DNA from: Oscillospiraceae bacterium
GTDB lineage: Bacteria; Bacillota; Clostridia; Oscillospirales; Acutalibacteraceae
Assembly (NCBI GenBank): GCA_015066465.1
Contig: SVOI01000027.1
Coordinates: 1-34,111 of the forward strand
Length of the DNA: 34,111 nucleotides
Reading direction: 5' to 3'
This document shows positions 23,861 to 33,003 of the stretch, one piece after another. The position numbers were made by a program, and so were the translations under genes. Under the pieces are notes generated by a model that was not told the origin of the DNA, searched no databases, and saw nothing but the letters and a program-made list of their open reading frames with translations. The number at the start of each line of letters is the position of its first letter. The first letter of the stretch is position 1.

Positions 23861-24781
23861 TTACACCTCAGTAGTTGTATTGTTATCATTTTCAGGAGAA
23901 TTTTCACTACCCTCCGCTATTTTTAATTCAAGTTCTTTTTTGTCAATAAACGGAACGGTAGAAGATTTAATATCAACTCTATCATAATACTCTTTAAAAC
24001 GGATTGTAAATCTTATTTTACGTTTACAGTTAGTACACTGAAAAATAGCTCTGAATGACTGGTTCATAACACGCCAATCAGAAATTCTTTCACAAGTTGC
24101 ACCACACACGTCGCAAAGACATTTCATTTTACTTCTGTCAATTAAAGGACTATTAATATCTGTAATAACCTTTGGTTTAAATGATAATTTCAAATAAAAG
24201 GCATTATCACAAACGTGAGTATAAGAAGTTATCATCTGCTGATTGAAAATCTTTCTGAAAATATCCACAGTCAATAAACTGTCATCGATTGCACGATGTA
24301 AGGAATAATGCTCTATATCAAGCCCTAATTTTTCAGCTGCAGTAGAAAGACCAATCTGGTCAGCTTTTGAAATATTCATAAAAGCCTGAGCATAATTCTG
24401 AAGATTTACATAATTTTTTAAGAAAGGAACAAAATTAATTCCATTAAAATATCTGAAATTTTCAACTAATACTCTTACGTCTGTATCTCCCCACGTGAGA
24501 ATTACGTTGTTTTCACCAGCAGACCATTTTCTGAATTCAGACATAGCCTGAGAAAACGGTGTACCAGCACTGATATCATCGTTAGAAATATTAGTTAATT
24601 CCTTAACTCTTGTATGAAGTTTTTTGCCTAATTGCGCCTTGATAAAAAGTGAAAATGTATCAACCTGATTGAGATTTTCATCAAGCTTTACTGCACCGAT
24701 TTCAATAATTTCATTTAAAAAACCTTTTTTCTTTTTACAGTAAGTGTTATTCCACTCAAGGTCCATTATAATATAATGCAT
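23861..24781 (-). CDS. DEDDh 3'-5' exonuclease with C-terminal zinc ribbon
   Basis: The 306-residue protein begins with a DnaQ/RNase T-like fold: Asp7-x-Glu9 in MDLEW, Asp99/Asp101 in TWGDTDVR, and His162 plus Asp166/167 in SLHRAIDDS. This DEDDh set is typical of KapD-like exonucleases. About 100 extra residues follow, with CDVC (223-226) and CTNC (249-252), a probable zinc ribbon. I chose ATG 24781 because GGGAG lies about 10 bases upstream and the fold starts at once. A longer in-frame start at 24838 would overlap the peptidase gene. Whether RNA or DNA is the substrate cannot be told. Confidence 0.85.
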   Translation of the reverse strand: MHYIIMDLEWNNTYCKKKKGFLNEIIEIGAVKLDENLNQVDTFSLFIKAQLGKKLHTRVKELTNISNDDISAGTPFSQAMSEFRKWSAGENNVILTWGDTDVRVLVENFRYFNGINFVPFLKNYVNLQNYAQAFMNISKADQIGLSTAAEKLGLDIEHYSLHRAIDDSLLTVDIFRKIFNQQMITSYTHVCDNAFYLKLSFKPKVITDINSPLIDRSKMKCLCDVCGATCERISDWRVMNQSFRAIFQCTNCKRKIRFTIRFKEYYDRVDIKSSTVPFIDKKELELKIAEGSENSPENDNNTTTEV

Positions 24782-24807
24782 TAAGAAATTACTCCCAATA
24801 AAATAGA

Positions 24808-26058
24808 TTAAATCAAGCCTTCTGTATCGTAAAGACACGCTGTTTCAAGTAAAACCTTTGCACCTACTTCGAGTGCTTCTGGAACTAATAAATCTGGTGT
24901 GTCTAAACGAGTGTGGTAATATCTTGGTGGGGTCGGGTCCATAGCCGCAAAACCAGTCGCTTTGATTTTCTTTTGTGTAAATGCCGCAGCATCACAAGCA
25001 CCAAGATAAATTGAAGCGTATGGCAAGTCGTAACCACAGTTTTTAGCAGCTCTTTTAACAAGTTCTTTTGCTTGTTTATCGTGCTTTAAAGTGCCACTCA
25101 AATCTCTGTCATATACTGCCATATCCTTTAAATCTCTCATAGTATCACAAGCAATAACAACAGTTTCGATTTCTTTAAGCTCTTTTTCGTGAGTTTCAGC
25201 ATAATTTTTAGCACCACGAAGCCCAGCTTCTTCAGAACCGGTGAGCATAATTCTTACTTCAGTGTTGTCGAGTTCAATATTATTTTCTTTCATAAGCTTT
25301 AAAACTGACATTGCGGTTAAACAACCAGTAAGATTATCATTAGCCCCAGGAACACTCCTTGTGTAGCTCTGGAAGAATAAAAATCCGAAATATGGAATTA
25401 TGAATACACAAAGTACAATTCCTACTATGAAGAAAAATGTATCAACACCCTTTGATGGTGCATCTAAATTAAGATATGTAAAATATTTTATAACACTTGC
25501 AAAGCAGACAACAAAAAGACCAACTGCAGCAGGAATAAGGAAAAGCTTCATTCCGGTACCACCCAATAAGTAGTTTAAAGTCCATTCATATTGAGAGTCT
25601 GCGTGACCAATGAAAATTATTCTCTTTTTTATTTCACCTTTTGGTTTTTTTGATGCAATAAGGTTATGTGACGGATGACCAATAAACAAAGGGTCAAGAA
25701 AACGCTTGTACATTAAAAATTCAAGCACTAAAGGAATTATACCAAGAACTGTGCACAAAAATGCAATAAGTGGGTAATCTACCCAATAAAGAACAGTAGC
25801 GGCTAACGCCATAGCAACTGTAAATGGAATAAATCCCATAAAAGCTTGTCTGTGAACAGTAAACTCTTCAATAGTAATCTCGTCAGACCATTCTTTTAAA
25901 TCCTCACCCATTGACTCCTGAGCGGCTAATTCTTCTTTACTACCAGGTGCTCTTGGACCAATCTTTTCAACTATATCAGTAATTTTCTTAACCATATAAT
26001 CAACAGTTGGTGAAAAATCAATTGTCTCTAATTTGCTTTTTTCAAGAATTGTTTTCAT
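24808..26058 (-). CDS. M28 zinc aminopeptidase with embedded membrane segments
   Basis: The 416-residue protein carries M28 motifs on both sides of membrane helices. An N-terminal part (GPRAPGSKEELAAQE) is followed by two helices. Then comes GHADSQYEW (metal ligand region) and two more helices (MKLFLIPAAVGLFVVCF and VDTFFFIVGIVLCVFIIPYF). The rest of the catalytic domain has GANDNLTG, GSEEAGLRGA and HTRLDTPD. I chose ATG 26058 because GGAGTGG lies about 7 bases upstream; an earlier start at 26118 has no such site. Promoter elements lie at 26097-26125. The substrate is unknown; peptide trimming at the membrane is inferred. Confidence 0.85.
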   Translation of the reverse strand: MKTILEKSKLETIDFSPTVDYMVKKITDIVEKIGPRAPGSKEELAAQESMGEDLKEWSDEITIEEFTVHRQAFMGFIPFTVAMALAATVLYWVDYPLIAFLCTVLGIIPLVLEFLMYKRFLDPLFIGHPSHNLIASKKPKGEIKKRIIFIGHADSQYEWTLNYLLGGTGMKLFLIPAAVGLFVVCFASVIKYFTYLNLDAPSKGVDTFFFIVGIVLCVFIIPYFGFLFFQSYTRSVPGANDNLTGCLTAMSVLKLMKENNIELDNTEVRIMLTGSEEAGLRGAKNYAETHEKELKEIETVVIACDTMRDLKDMAVYDRDLSGTLKHDKQAKELVKRAAKNCGYDLPYASIYLGACDAAAFTQKKIKATGFAAMDPTPPRYYHTRLDTPDLLVPEALEVGAKVLLETACLYDTEGLI

Positions 26059-26096
26059 AAAACACCACTCCAAAATATAAAAGTGAATACTTACTA

Positions 26097-26125
26097 AATA
26101 TAGCATATTATTCTTCATTTTACAA
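26097..26125 (-). promoter_or_regulatory. Promoter of the M28 peptidase gene
   Basis: On the - strand TTGTAA (26125-26120) and TATATT (26102-26097) are 17 bp apart. TGC before the hexamer makes an extended -10. Confidence 0.7.
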
Positions 26126-26144
26126 CATTATCTTGTTAAAATCA

Positions 26145-26173
26145 TTGATTTTTACAAAATACTAAGGTATAAT
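26145..26173 (+). promoter_or_regulatory. Promoter of the GH95 gene
   Basis: TTGATT (26145-26150) and TATAAT (26168-26173) are 17 bp apart. The start near 26180 leaves a leader of about 24 bases to the ATG at 26204. It diverges from the M28 promoter. Confidence 0.7.
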
Positions 26174-26203
26174 ATGTTCAAAATTTCAGTAGTAGGTGTT
26201 TTT

Positions 26204-28489
26204 ATGTTAAACGATTCATTAAATTTATACTATTCATCCCCTACAAAAGAGTGGGTTGAAGCTTTACCATTAGGTAACGGCTCAATTGGTGCGATGGTTT
26301 ACGGTAAAACAAATACAGAAAAAATCTGTATGAATAGCGATACTTTATGGACTGGTTTCCCAAGAGAAACAAGAATTAAAGAAAATACATACGAAAACTT
26401 CTTAAAAGCAAGAGAATTATCTCTTAAAGGTAAATATGATGAAGCGCAAGATTTAATTGAAGAAGAATGCTTAGGTAACTGGACTCAAAGCTATCTTCCG
26501 CTTTGCGATATTGATATAAAGTTCGATACTAAAGGCTGTCGTGCAAAGGAATACAAAAGAATTCTTGATTTAAGCACAGGTATTCATACTGTAAGTTATA
26601 TTAAGAATGATGTTGAATTTAAAAGAGAGGCTTTTGTTTCTGCCCCTAATAATGCATTTATTCAAAAATACTCTGCAAGTAAAAAAGCATTAAGCTTCAA
26701 GCTTTCTCTTTCAACTCAACTCAAAGGTGATTCACACGTTGAAAACGATGTTTTAATTTTAGACGGAATCTGCCCTTCTGACGAGCAAGATAATTTAGAA
26801 CTTCTTAACAGATGTGAATTTTACCCAGAAGAAAAAGAATTACAAGGCATGAGCTTCAGAGCTGCAGTTAAAGTAATTTCAGACGGTAAAATTTCTTATT
26901 CTGATAAATACATAACTGTTGAAACCGCTTCAAAGGCTTATATATTCTTTACAACAGAAAACTCATTTAATGGTTACGATAAACACCCGGCATTAGATGG
27001 CAAGGAATATAAAAATGCTTGTCTTAAAATGCTTAAAGAGGTTTCAGTAATTGATTACAAAACACTTAAAAAGTCTCACACTGATGACTTTACTGCACTT
27101 TTCTCAAGAGTTTCACTTGATTTAGGTACAGATAATAAGGGCGATATTCCAACAAATAAACGTTTAATAAAACACGACAAGGGTGCAAAAGATATTGCTC
27201 TTTATACTCTTATTTTTAACTTCGGCAGATATTTAATTGTTTCTGGTTCAAGACAAGGCACACAAGCTACAAACTTACAAGGTATCTGGAACGATAAATT
27301 CAGAGCACCTTGGCACTCAAACTACACTGTTAACATTAACACAGAAATGAACTACTGGCCTGTTTTAATGTGTAACCTTGCTGAATGTAATTTACCACTT
27401 GTTGAAATGGTTAAAGAATTATCTGTTTCAGGTGAAAAAATTGCACAGAAACGTTACCACGCTCGTGGTTTCTGCGTTCATCACAATGTTGACTTATGGC
27501 GTCACGCTGACTGTGTTGCTGGTGCTGCACAATGGGCTTTCTGGCCAATGGCTGGTGGTTGGCTCTGCGAGCATCTTTATAACCACTACCTTTACACAAA
27601 TGATGTAAACTACTTAAAAGAAACTGGCTACCCTGTTATGAAGAAGTCAGCAGAATTTTTCCTTGATATGTTAGTTGAAGATAAAAATGGTTACTTAATT
27701 TGTGCACCATCAACTTCTCCTGAAAACGATTTCCACTTTGGTAAAAGACATATTTCTGTAAGTGCTACATCAACAATGACAATGGCAATTATCAGAGAAA
27801 ATTTTGAAAATGTTCTCAAAAGCGCAAAAGTTCTTGGTATTCACGATGACTTCACAAAAGACGTTCAGAATGCTTTAGGTAAACTCTTACCATTTAAAAC
27901 TGGTTCTCAAGGCGAGCTTTTAGAGTGGTATGAAGAGCAAGAAGCTGTTGAACCACACCACAGACACAAATCTCATTTATATGGACTTCACCCAGCTCAA
28001 CTTATTACACCAGATGAAACACCTGAGCTTGCTGCAGCTTGCAAAAAATCACTCGAGTTACGTGGCGATAATGGTACTGGCTGGAGCTTAGGCTGGAAAA
28101 TTAATATGTGGGCAAGACTCTGGGATGGCGACCACGCTTTAAAACTTCTTAAAATGCAATTAAGACCAGTTTTACCAAAGCAAATCAAATATCACGGTGG
28201 CGGAACCTACCCTAACCTTTTTGATGCTCACCCACCATTCCAGATTGATGGTAACTATGGTTGCACAAGTGGTATTTGTGAAATGTTGCTTCAGTCAAGA
28301 GAAGGTAAAATCTTCTTACTCCCTGCCCTTCCTTCAAGCTGGAAAAATGGTAAAGTAACAGGTCTTAAAGCAGTTGGCAATGTTACTGTTGATATTGAAT
28401 GGAAAGACGGTAAGCTTTCAAAATATAAACTCGATGGCGATATTTCAGATATTGACATAATTTATAACGGTGAAATTTTAAAGAAATAA
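26204..28489 (+). CDS. GH95 family alpha-L-fucosidase (cytoplasmic)
   Basis: The 761-residue protein has GH95 signatures: [19 protein letters not shown] near the N terminus, [16 protein letters not shown], then [10 protein letters not shown] (the two Asn of the active site). CAPSTSPEN (with the likely catalytic Glu) and [17 protein letters not shown] follow. GH95 enzymes remove terminal alpha-L-fucose, and some remove alpha-L-galactose. No signal peptide is present, so it should act inside the cell on imported oligosaccharides. I chose ATG 26204 with AGGTG upstream; an earlier in-frame ATG at 26174 lies on the -10. It converges on xylA. Fucosidase versus galactosidase cannot be settled from sequence alone. 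Confidence 0.93.
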   Translation: MLNDSLNLYYSSPTKEWVEALPLGNGSIGAMVYGKTNTEKICMNSDTLWTGFPRETRIKENTYENFLKARELSLKGKYDEAQDLIEEECLGNWTQSYLPLCDIDIKFDTKGCRAKEYKRILDLSTGIHTVSYIKNDVEFKREAFVSAPNNAFIQKYSASKKALSFKLSLSTQLKGDSHVENDVLILDGICPSDEQDNLELLNRCEFYPEEKELQGMSFRAAVKVISDGKISYSDKYITVETASKAYIFFTTENSFNGYDKHPALDGKEYKNACLKMLKEVSVIDYKTLKKSHTDDFTALFSRVSLDLGTDNKGDIPTNKRLIKHDKGAKDIALYTLIFNFGRYLIVSGSRQGTQATNLQGIWNDKFRAPWHSNYTVNINTEMNYWPVLMCNLAECNLPLVEMVKELSVSGEKIAQKRYHARGFCVHHNVDLWRHADCVAGAAQWAFWPMAGGWLCEHLYNHYLYTNDVNYLKETGYPVMKKSAEFFLDMLVEDKNGYLICAPSTSPENDFHFGKRHISVSATSTMTMAIIRENFENVLKSAKVLGIHDDFTKDVQNALGKLLPFKTGSQGELLEWYEEQEAVEPHHRHKSHLYGLHPAQLITPDETPELAAACKKSLELRGDNGTGWSLGWKINMWARLWDGDHALKLLKMQLRPVLPKQIKYHGGGTYPNLFDAHPPFQIDGNYGCTSGICEMLLQSREGKIFLLPALPSSWKNGKVTGLKAVGNVTVDIEWKDGKLSKYKLDGDISDIDIIYNGEILKK

Positions 28490-28495
28490 TAAAAA

Positions 28496-28538
28496 AACGA
28501 GTTAACTGAAATTAATCAGTTAACTCGTTAATTTTTTA
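28496..28538. terminator. Bidirectional terminator between GH95 and xylA
   Basis: AACGAGTTAACTGA (28496-28509) pairs perfectly with TCAGTTAACTCGTT (28516-28529), 14 bp with a 6-base loop. An A-run precedes the stem and AATTTTTT follows. It serves both converging genes. Confidence 0.92.
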
Positions 28539-29855
28539 TGAGAAAAGTATTGAATTCATAATACTTTCTAAATATTCTTGTCTGCCACTTTGAACATTTT
28601 TTGTGTCACCCATATTAATTGCATAATCAGCAAGCTCACTGAGTGTAGCACTACCACTCAATATCTTTTTACCGATTTCTGTATCATTGAATGATGAATA
28701 TTTATTTTTAATAAAATCATCAATTCTGCCATCTTCAATTATTGCGGCAGCCTTTAAAAGACCTAAAGCGAATGTATCCATACCTAAAATGTAAGCGTGG
28801 AACATATCCTCAAACGTATTACTTGGTCTGCGGTTTTTAGCGTCAAAGTTAAAGCCGCCCGTGAGACCACCAGCTTTGAGAACCTCGTACATACAAAGAG
28901 TTGCTTCATAAACATCAAATGGGAATTCATCTGTATCCCAACCAAGTAAATAGTCCCCTTGGTTAGCGTCAATACTACCTAACATTCCGTTGATTGCAGA
29001 AATTCTCAATTCATGTTGGAAGGTGTGCCCTGCAAGTGTAGCGTGGTTTGCTTCAATATTCATCTTAAAATCTTTGTCTAAACCATATTGACGAAGGAAT
29101 CCGATTGCTGTTGCAGCATCAAAATCATACTGATGCTTCATTGGCTCCTTTGGTTTTGGTTCAATATAGAAGTCACCAGTAAAGCCAATACTTCTGCCGT
29201 ACTCGACAGCCATTTTCATAAGTCTTGCAATGTTTTCTTGCTCAAATTTAACATCTGTGTTAAGAAGAGTTTCATAACCTTCTCTACCACCCCAGAAAAC
29301 ATAACCTCTACCACCGAGTTTAACTGTTAACTCAAGCGCTTTTTTAATCTGAGCAGCAGCAAAGCAATAAACCTCTGCAGAGTTTGTGCTACCAGCACCA
29401 TTCATAAATCTTGGGTTTGAGAACATATTAGCCGTACCCCAAAGGCATTTGATATCAGTACCTTTCATTTTTTCTAATATGTAATCTGTAATTTCATCAA
29501 GACGACGGTTTGTTTCTTTTATATCATCTGCTTCAGGAACAATATCAACATCGTGGAAGCAGAAATATTTTATACCGAGTTTTTGCATAAACTCAAAACC
29601 AGCATCAACTTTAGCTTTAGCGTGTTCCATAGTTGCTTTCTCTGTGCCGAAAGATTTGTCTGCAGTATCTCTACCGAACATATCAGTACCACCAGCACAG
29701 AGATTATGCCACCAAGCCATAGCAAATGGTAAATGTTCGCTCATTTTTTTACCAAGAACAATTTTTTCAGGGTCAAAAAATTTAAAAGCAAATGGATTTT
29801 TTGAATCTTTGCCCTCATATTTGATTACTGGAATATTTTTAAAAATTTCACTCAT
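28536..29855 (-). CDS. xylA: Xylose isomerase
   Basis: XylA converts D-xylose to D-xylulose. The 439-residue TIM barrel shows [12 protein letters not shown] (His101, Asp104), the metal-binding [14 protein letters not shown] and [14 protein letters not shown], and the FNFDAKNRR motif near the C terminus. These are typical of the class II enzymes. AAGGAG lies 8 bases before ATG. It follows xylB by 5 bases, so they form one unit transcribed xylB then xylA, and ends at the bidirectional terminator next to GH95. Confidence 0.98.
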   Translation of the reverse strand: MSEIFKNIPVIKYEGKDSKNPFAFKFFDPEKIVLGKKMSEHLPFAMAWWHNLCAGGTDMFGRDTADKSFGTEKATMEHAKAKVDAGFEFMQKLGIKYFCFHDVDIVPEADDIKETNRRLDEITDYILEKMKGTDIKCLWGTANMFSNPRFMNGAGSTNSAEVYCFAAAQIKKALELTVKLGGRGYVFWGGREGYETLLNTDVKFEQENIARLMKMAVEYGRSIGFTGDFYIEPKPKEPMKHQYDFDAATAIGFLRQYGLDKDFKMNIEANHATLAGHTFQHELRISAINGMLGSIDANQGDYLLGWDTDEFPFDVYEATLCMYEVLKAGGLTGGFNFDAKNRRPSNTFEDMFHAYILGMDTFALGLLKAAAIIEDGRIDDFIKNKYSSFNDTEIGKKILSGSATLSELADYAINMGDTKNVQSGRQEYLESIMNSILFS

Positions 29856-29860
29856 CGTTA

Positions 29861-31336
29861 TTACTCCTTAATCTTTTTATAAAGCTCTTTAACTGCAGGA
29901 TAAATTTGCTTAAATTTATTATATCTTTCTTCATATAAATTTACAAGTTCTTTTTCAGGTAAAACGTTATCTTTTACAGTAAGAAGCTTTTCTGCACATT
30001 CGTTAATATTTTTATATTCGCCAGCACCTACTATAGAAAGCATTGCAGAACCATACCCCGGACCTTCTTCTGCATTTGGAATCTGTAATTCAATATTAAG
30101 AATATTCGAAAGAATTCTGCGCCACAATTTACTTTTAGCACCGCCGCCGCAAATGTAACTTGTTTTTACATCTATGCCGATTGCCTTTGCTACTTCAATA
30201 TTATCTCTTATAGCAAATGAAACGCCTTCTAAAACTGCTAAAAGCATCTGAGAACGTGTTGTATCAGGTCTTAAACCAATAAACATACCAGTTGCATCAG
30301 TGTCATTTATCGGGCTTCTCTCACCCATCAAATATGGCAAGAAAAATAATTCATTTTTGCCTAAAAGTGACGTATCAATTTCTTGTTCTAATTTATTATA
30401 ATCAGTTTCAGTAAAAATTTTATCACAAATCCACTTATGACAAGATGCAGCAGAAAGAATACAACCCATTAAGTGAAACCCTGAATCAGCGTGACAAAAC
30501 GAATGTAATGCGTTGTTTTCATCTACACCGTGCTTTTCTGAAGAAATAAAAACCGTGCCAGAAGTACCAAGCGAAATGTTGCATTTTCCATTACCAATAG
30601 TACCTGTTCCAATTGCAGCTGCGGCGTTATCACCAGCACCCGCAATCACATTTACAGTATTAATGCCTAATTCACTTGCAATTTCTCTTTTTACGTTACC
30701 TATAACATCGTAACTTTCAAAAAGCTTGGGCATTTGCTCTTTTGTTACTGAACACACTTTGAGCATTTCTTGTGACCAGCATTTATTTTTTACATCAAGT
30801 AAAAGCATACCTGAAGCATCTGAATAATCACAAGCATGAACACCTGTCAATTTATAGTTAATATAGTCCTTCGGAAGCATAATTTTGCTTATTCTTTTAA
30901 AGTTTTCTGGTTCGTTTTCTTTCATCCAGAGAAGCTTTGGTGCAGTAAAGCCCGCAAAAGCAATATTAGCGGTATTTTTTGATAATTGCTTTTTACCAAC
31001 AACTGTATTTAAATATTCAGTTTCTTTGGCAGTTCTGCCATCATTCCAGATAATAACGTTACGGATTACGTTGTCATTATCATCTAAAACAACAAGTCCG
31101 TGCATCTGCCCTGCTACGCCAATACCGTTGACATTTGCACCATCAAAGCCTTTTAAAAGCTCTGGAACACCAGTTTTAACTGCATTCCACCATTCATTTG
31201 GGTCTTGCTCTGACCAACCTGATTTTGGATAAATTACAGGATATTCTTTTGAAATAGAATTAAGAATTTTACCCGTTTCATCTACTAATAAAAACTTGGT
31301 AGCAGACGTACCTAAATCAATACCAATATAAAGCAA
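29861..31336 (-). CDS. xylB: Xylulokinase
   Basis: XylB phosphorylates D-xylulose to xylulose 5-phosphate for the pentose phosphate or phosphoketolase route. The 491-residue FGGY kinase starts with [18 protein letters not shown]. It contains [28 protein letters not shown] (likely catalytic Asp) and [15 protein letters not shown] chose TTG 31336, because GGGGTGAT ends about 4 bases upstream and the fold begins at once. A longer in-frame start at 31396 would cover the promoter. A consensus promoter and a dyad (31349-31380) lie directly upstream. Confidence 0.96.
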   Translation of the reverse strand: MLYIGIDLGTSATKFLLVDETGKILNSISKEYPVIYPKSGWSEQDPNEWWNAVKTGVPELLKGFDGANVNGIGVAGQMHGLVVLDDNDNVIRNVIIWNDGRTAKETEYLNTVVGKKQLSKNTANIAFAGFTAPKLLWMKENEPENFKRISKIMLPKDYINYKLTGVHACDYSDASGMLLLDVKNKCWSQEMLKVCSVTKEQMPKLFESYDVIGNVKREIASELGINTVNVIAGAGDNAAAAIGTGTIGNGKCNISLGTSGTVFISSEKHGVDENNALHSFCHADSGFHLMGCILSAASCHKWICDKIFTETDYNKLEQEIDTSLLGKNELFFLPYLMGERSPINDTDATGMFIGLRPDTTRSQMLLAVLEGVSFAIRDNIEVAKAIGIDVKTSYICGGGAKSKLWRRILSNILNIELQIPNAEEGPGYGSAMLSIVGAGEYKNINECAEKLLTVKDNVLPEKELVNLYEERYNKFKQIYPAVKELYKKIKE

Positions 31337-31348
31337 AAAATCACCCCA

Positions 31349-31380
31349 ATAGAAATAATACTTTATAATTATATTTCTAT
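31349..31380 (-). promoter_or_regulatory. Dyad over the xylBA promoter, candidate operator
   Basis: ATAGAAATA (31349-31357) and TATTTCTAT (31372-31380) form a perfect 9-bp inverted repeat with centres 23 bp apart. One half covers the -10 and the other lies just after the expected start, a position suited to a repressor. The sequence differs from the B. subtilis XylR operator. Confidence 0.6.
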
Positions 31381-31396
31381 CAGGGTAATATGTCAA
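31368..31396 (-). promoter_or_regulatory. Consensus promoter of xylB-xylA
   Basis: On the - strand a perfect TTGACA (31396-31391) and perfect TATAAT (31373-31368) are 17 bp apart. The -35 overlaps the last codons and stop of pnuC. An unregulated promoter this strong would be unusual for a catabolic operon, which supports the dyad as an operator. Confidence 0.88.
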
Positions 31397-32106
31397 TATT
31401 TAAGTAAGCTTTTTATTGCCTTTTCTTGTCTTTTCATCATTCTGAGCCAGCTTATAAAACCATATAAATCATTTACTAAAAATACAATAAAACAAATAAC
31501 AACTGAAATATATGAAATATCCTTTAATGAGGCTAACACCCATAAAACAATTAAAACAATGTCGTTTGAAGCGTACGCTAAAGCAAAATACGGGCTTCTT
31601 CTGAATGTTAAATAAGCTGCTAAAAAGCTTGTTGAAACAGAAAAAGTGCTCGGGATTAAATTAGCAGTATTAAAATATTCTAAAATAAAATAAAATGCAA
31701 CTGTCACAACTAATGTTAAACCACTCATAAAAGCAACTTCTTTTCGAGTAATTTTATTAACCCTGACTTCTGATTTATTTTCATTGAAAGGATTTTTAAG
31801 CCATGAAATGAGCGAAAAAACAGCCATTGGAAGCGACATTCCAAGATAAGTCAACATTTCGCCATAGTATTGAAATGAAAAAGAAATAATTGAATATATT
31901 ATTGCAAATATTATCATTAAAAACTGACCGAAAGGATTACCTTTCGCGCAGAAAATCAACGAGGTAACACCGATTAATGATGCAACAAGCGTTAAATAGC
32001 CATCATTCTCAAAAAGAAAAAATGAAACTATAATAACTATAACAGAAATTGACCAGATAAGCTTTTCTGTTAAATTAAAATAATTTAGTAATTTTTTTAT
32101 TTTCAT
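31393..32106 (-). CDS. pnuC: PnuC-family vitamin/nucleoside transporter
   Basis: The 237-residue protein has about seven to eight membrane segments and the family features SYFS/QYYGE-like aromatic stretches, ISWLKNPF and a C-terminal VNDLYGFISWLRM. PnuC transports nicotinamide riboside for NAD synthesis. Close relatives carry thiamine (PnuT) or riboflavin (PnuX), and no coenzyme genes nearby decide between them. GGAGTGA precedes the ATG. A structured leader with a terminator lies at 32126-32210. Its end overlaps the -35 of the xylBA promoter. Confidence 0.85.
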   Translation of the reverse strand: MKIKKLLNYFNLTEKLIWSISVIVIIVSFFLFENDGYLTLVASLIGVTSLIFCAKGNPFGQFLMIIFAIIYSIISFSFQYYGEMLTYLGMSLPMAVFSLISWLKNPFNENKSEVRVNKITRKEVAFMSGLTLVVTVAFYFILEYFNTANLIPSTFSVSTSFLAAYLTFRRSPYFALAYASNDIVLIVLWVLASLKDISYISVVICFIVFLVNDLYGFISWLRMMKRQEKAIKSLLKY

Positions 32107-32125
32107 AAATAGACTTCACTCCAAA

Positions 32126-32179
32126 CAAAAAGCACTCGCTACACATCTTCAAAGACCTAACGATGTATAAACGAATGCT
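32126..32179 (-). terminator. Terminator-like hairpin before pnuC
   Basis: On the - strand AGCATTCG (32179-32172) pairs with CGAGTGCT (32138-32131), and ATACATC (32168-32162) with GATGTGT (32147-32141), followed by TTTTTG. Two of the pairs are G-U in the - strand RNA and mismatches in the + strand, so the structure suits - strand transcripts. It may end trpB-TSUP transcripts or attenuate pnuC. Confidence 0.75.
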
Positions 32180-32189
32180 CTATTTTAAA

Positions 32190-32210
32190 CATTCACTACC
32201 CGGTGGCAGT
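32190..32210 (-). promoter_or_regulatory. Leader hairpin and possible antiterminator upstream of pnuC
   Basis: On the - strand ACTGCC-ACCG-GGTAGT (32210-32195) forms a 6-bp hairpin. The next bases, GAATG (32194-32190), can pair with CATTC (32177-32173), which is part of the terminator's 5' arm. That gives a mutually exclusive alternative fold. Confidence 0.45.
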
Positions 32211-32214
32211 TTAG

Positions 32215-33003
32215 TTATATTAAATTGACAACTATATTAAAAATTGTTAAACCAAGAACAATAATTAATACAAAATTAAATGCCTTATTAACGGTTGCTT
32301 CCGAAAGTTTTTTGTTAAAATGAGCACCAAGAAAACCACCGATTATAGCGGCAATTACCATAACAGCTACAACTGTAAAATCCAAATCAGTAAAGCCCTT
32401 TGTAAAGAAAACAGTTGCAAGCTTTGAAAATTGTGAAAAAAGAATTGTCATCAATGAACATACTGTTGCAGTTTTAATTGGTAACGAAAAGAGAAAAATT
32501 ATAACTGAAACATTAATCGGTCCGCCACCAATTCCTAAAAAAGCAGAGGTCATACCTAAAAGTAAGCCAACAAAAAGAGATGGTAAAACACCTTTAAACT
32601 CTTTACATTTAAATTTACTCTTATTGTTCATATAAATAAATACCCAAACAATTAAAACCGTTAGCACTATATTTTGAACAATTTTAACTATTGAATCGGC
32701 TTTAAACAAATCAACAATAAAACTAAAAACTCTTTCACCTAAAATTCCACCTATAACAGAACCTAATGACAAAGGAATTGCTATACAAAAAGGAATTTTA
32801 GTTTTAGATTTAATCTGCTTAAAAATTGAAACAAACGCCATTGAAAAAACTGTAATTGAAGCAATTACACCTATAGAATGAACATCAAAATTACCAATAA
32901 CGTCCATAATCGGTTTTATAATAACTCCCCCACCCATACCTGTAAGCGAACAGATTGTAGTAGCAAAAAGAGTTATTATAAAATAAATAACGTACTGGAG
33001 CAT
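32215..33003 (-). CDS. TSUP (TauE/SafE) family permease
   Basis: The 262-residue protein has about eight membrane helices and the two characteristic glycine-rich repeats, LTGMGGGVIIKPIMD near residues 20-34 and FLGIGGGPINVSVI near 155-168. TSUP proteins move small anions such as sulfite, sulfoacetate or other organosulfur acids, in either direction. The start overlaps the trpB stop as TAATG, so the two are translationally coupled. This makes an amino-acid- or tryptophan-related substrate possible, but that is inference. The gene ends before the structured leader of pnuC. Confidence 0.9.
   Translation of the reverse strand: MLQYVIYFIITLFATTICSLTGMGGGVIIKPIMDVIGNFDVHSIGVIASITVFSMAFVSIFKQIKSKTKIPFCIAIPLSLGSVIGGILGERVFSFIVDLFKADSIVKIVQNIVLTVLIVWVFIYMNNKSKFKCKEFKGVLPSLFVGLLLGMTSAFLGIGGGPINVSVIIFLFSLPIKTATVCSLMTILFSQFSKLATVFFTKGFTDLDFTVVAVMVIAAIIGGFLGAHFNKKLSEATVNKAFNFVLIIVLGLTIFNIVVNLI

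Noticed and set aside
29644-29871. + strand ORF opposite the start of xylA
   Set aside because: It is opposite the conserved xylA N terminus with no promoter or ribosome-binding site of its own.
32190-32210. T-box-like ACCG/CCACC sequence
   Set aside because: The T-box signature AGGGTGGTACCGCG is absent on either strand, and the gene downstream is a transporter with no tRNA link shown.
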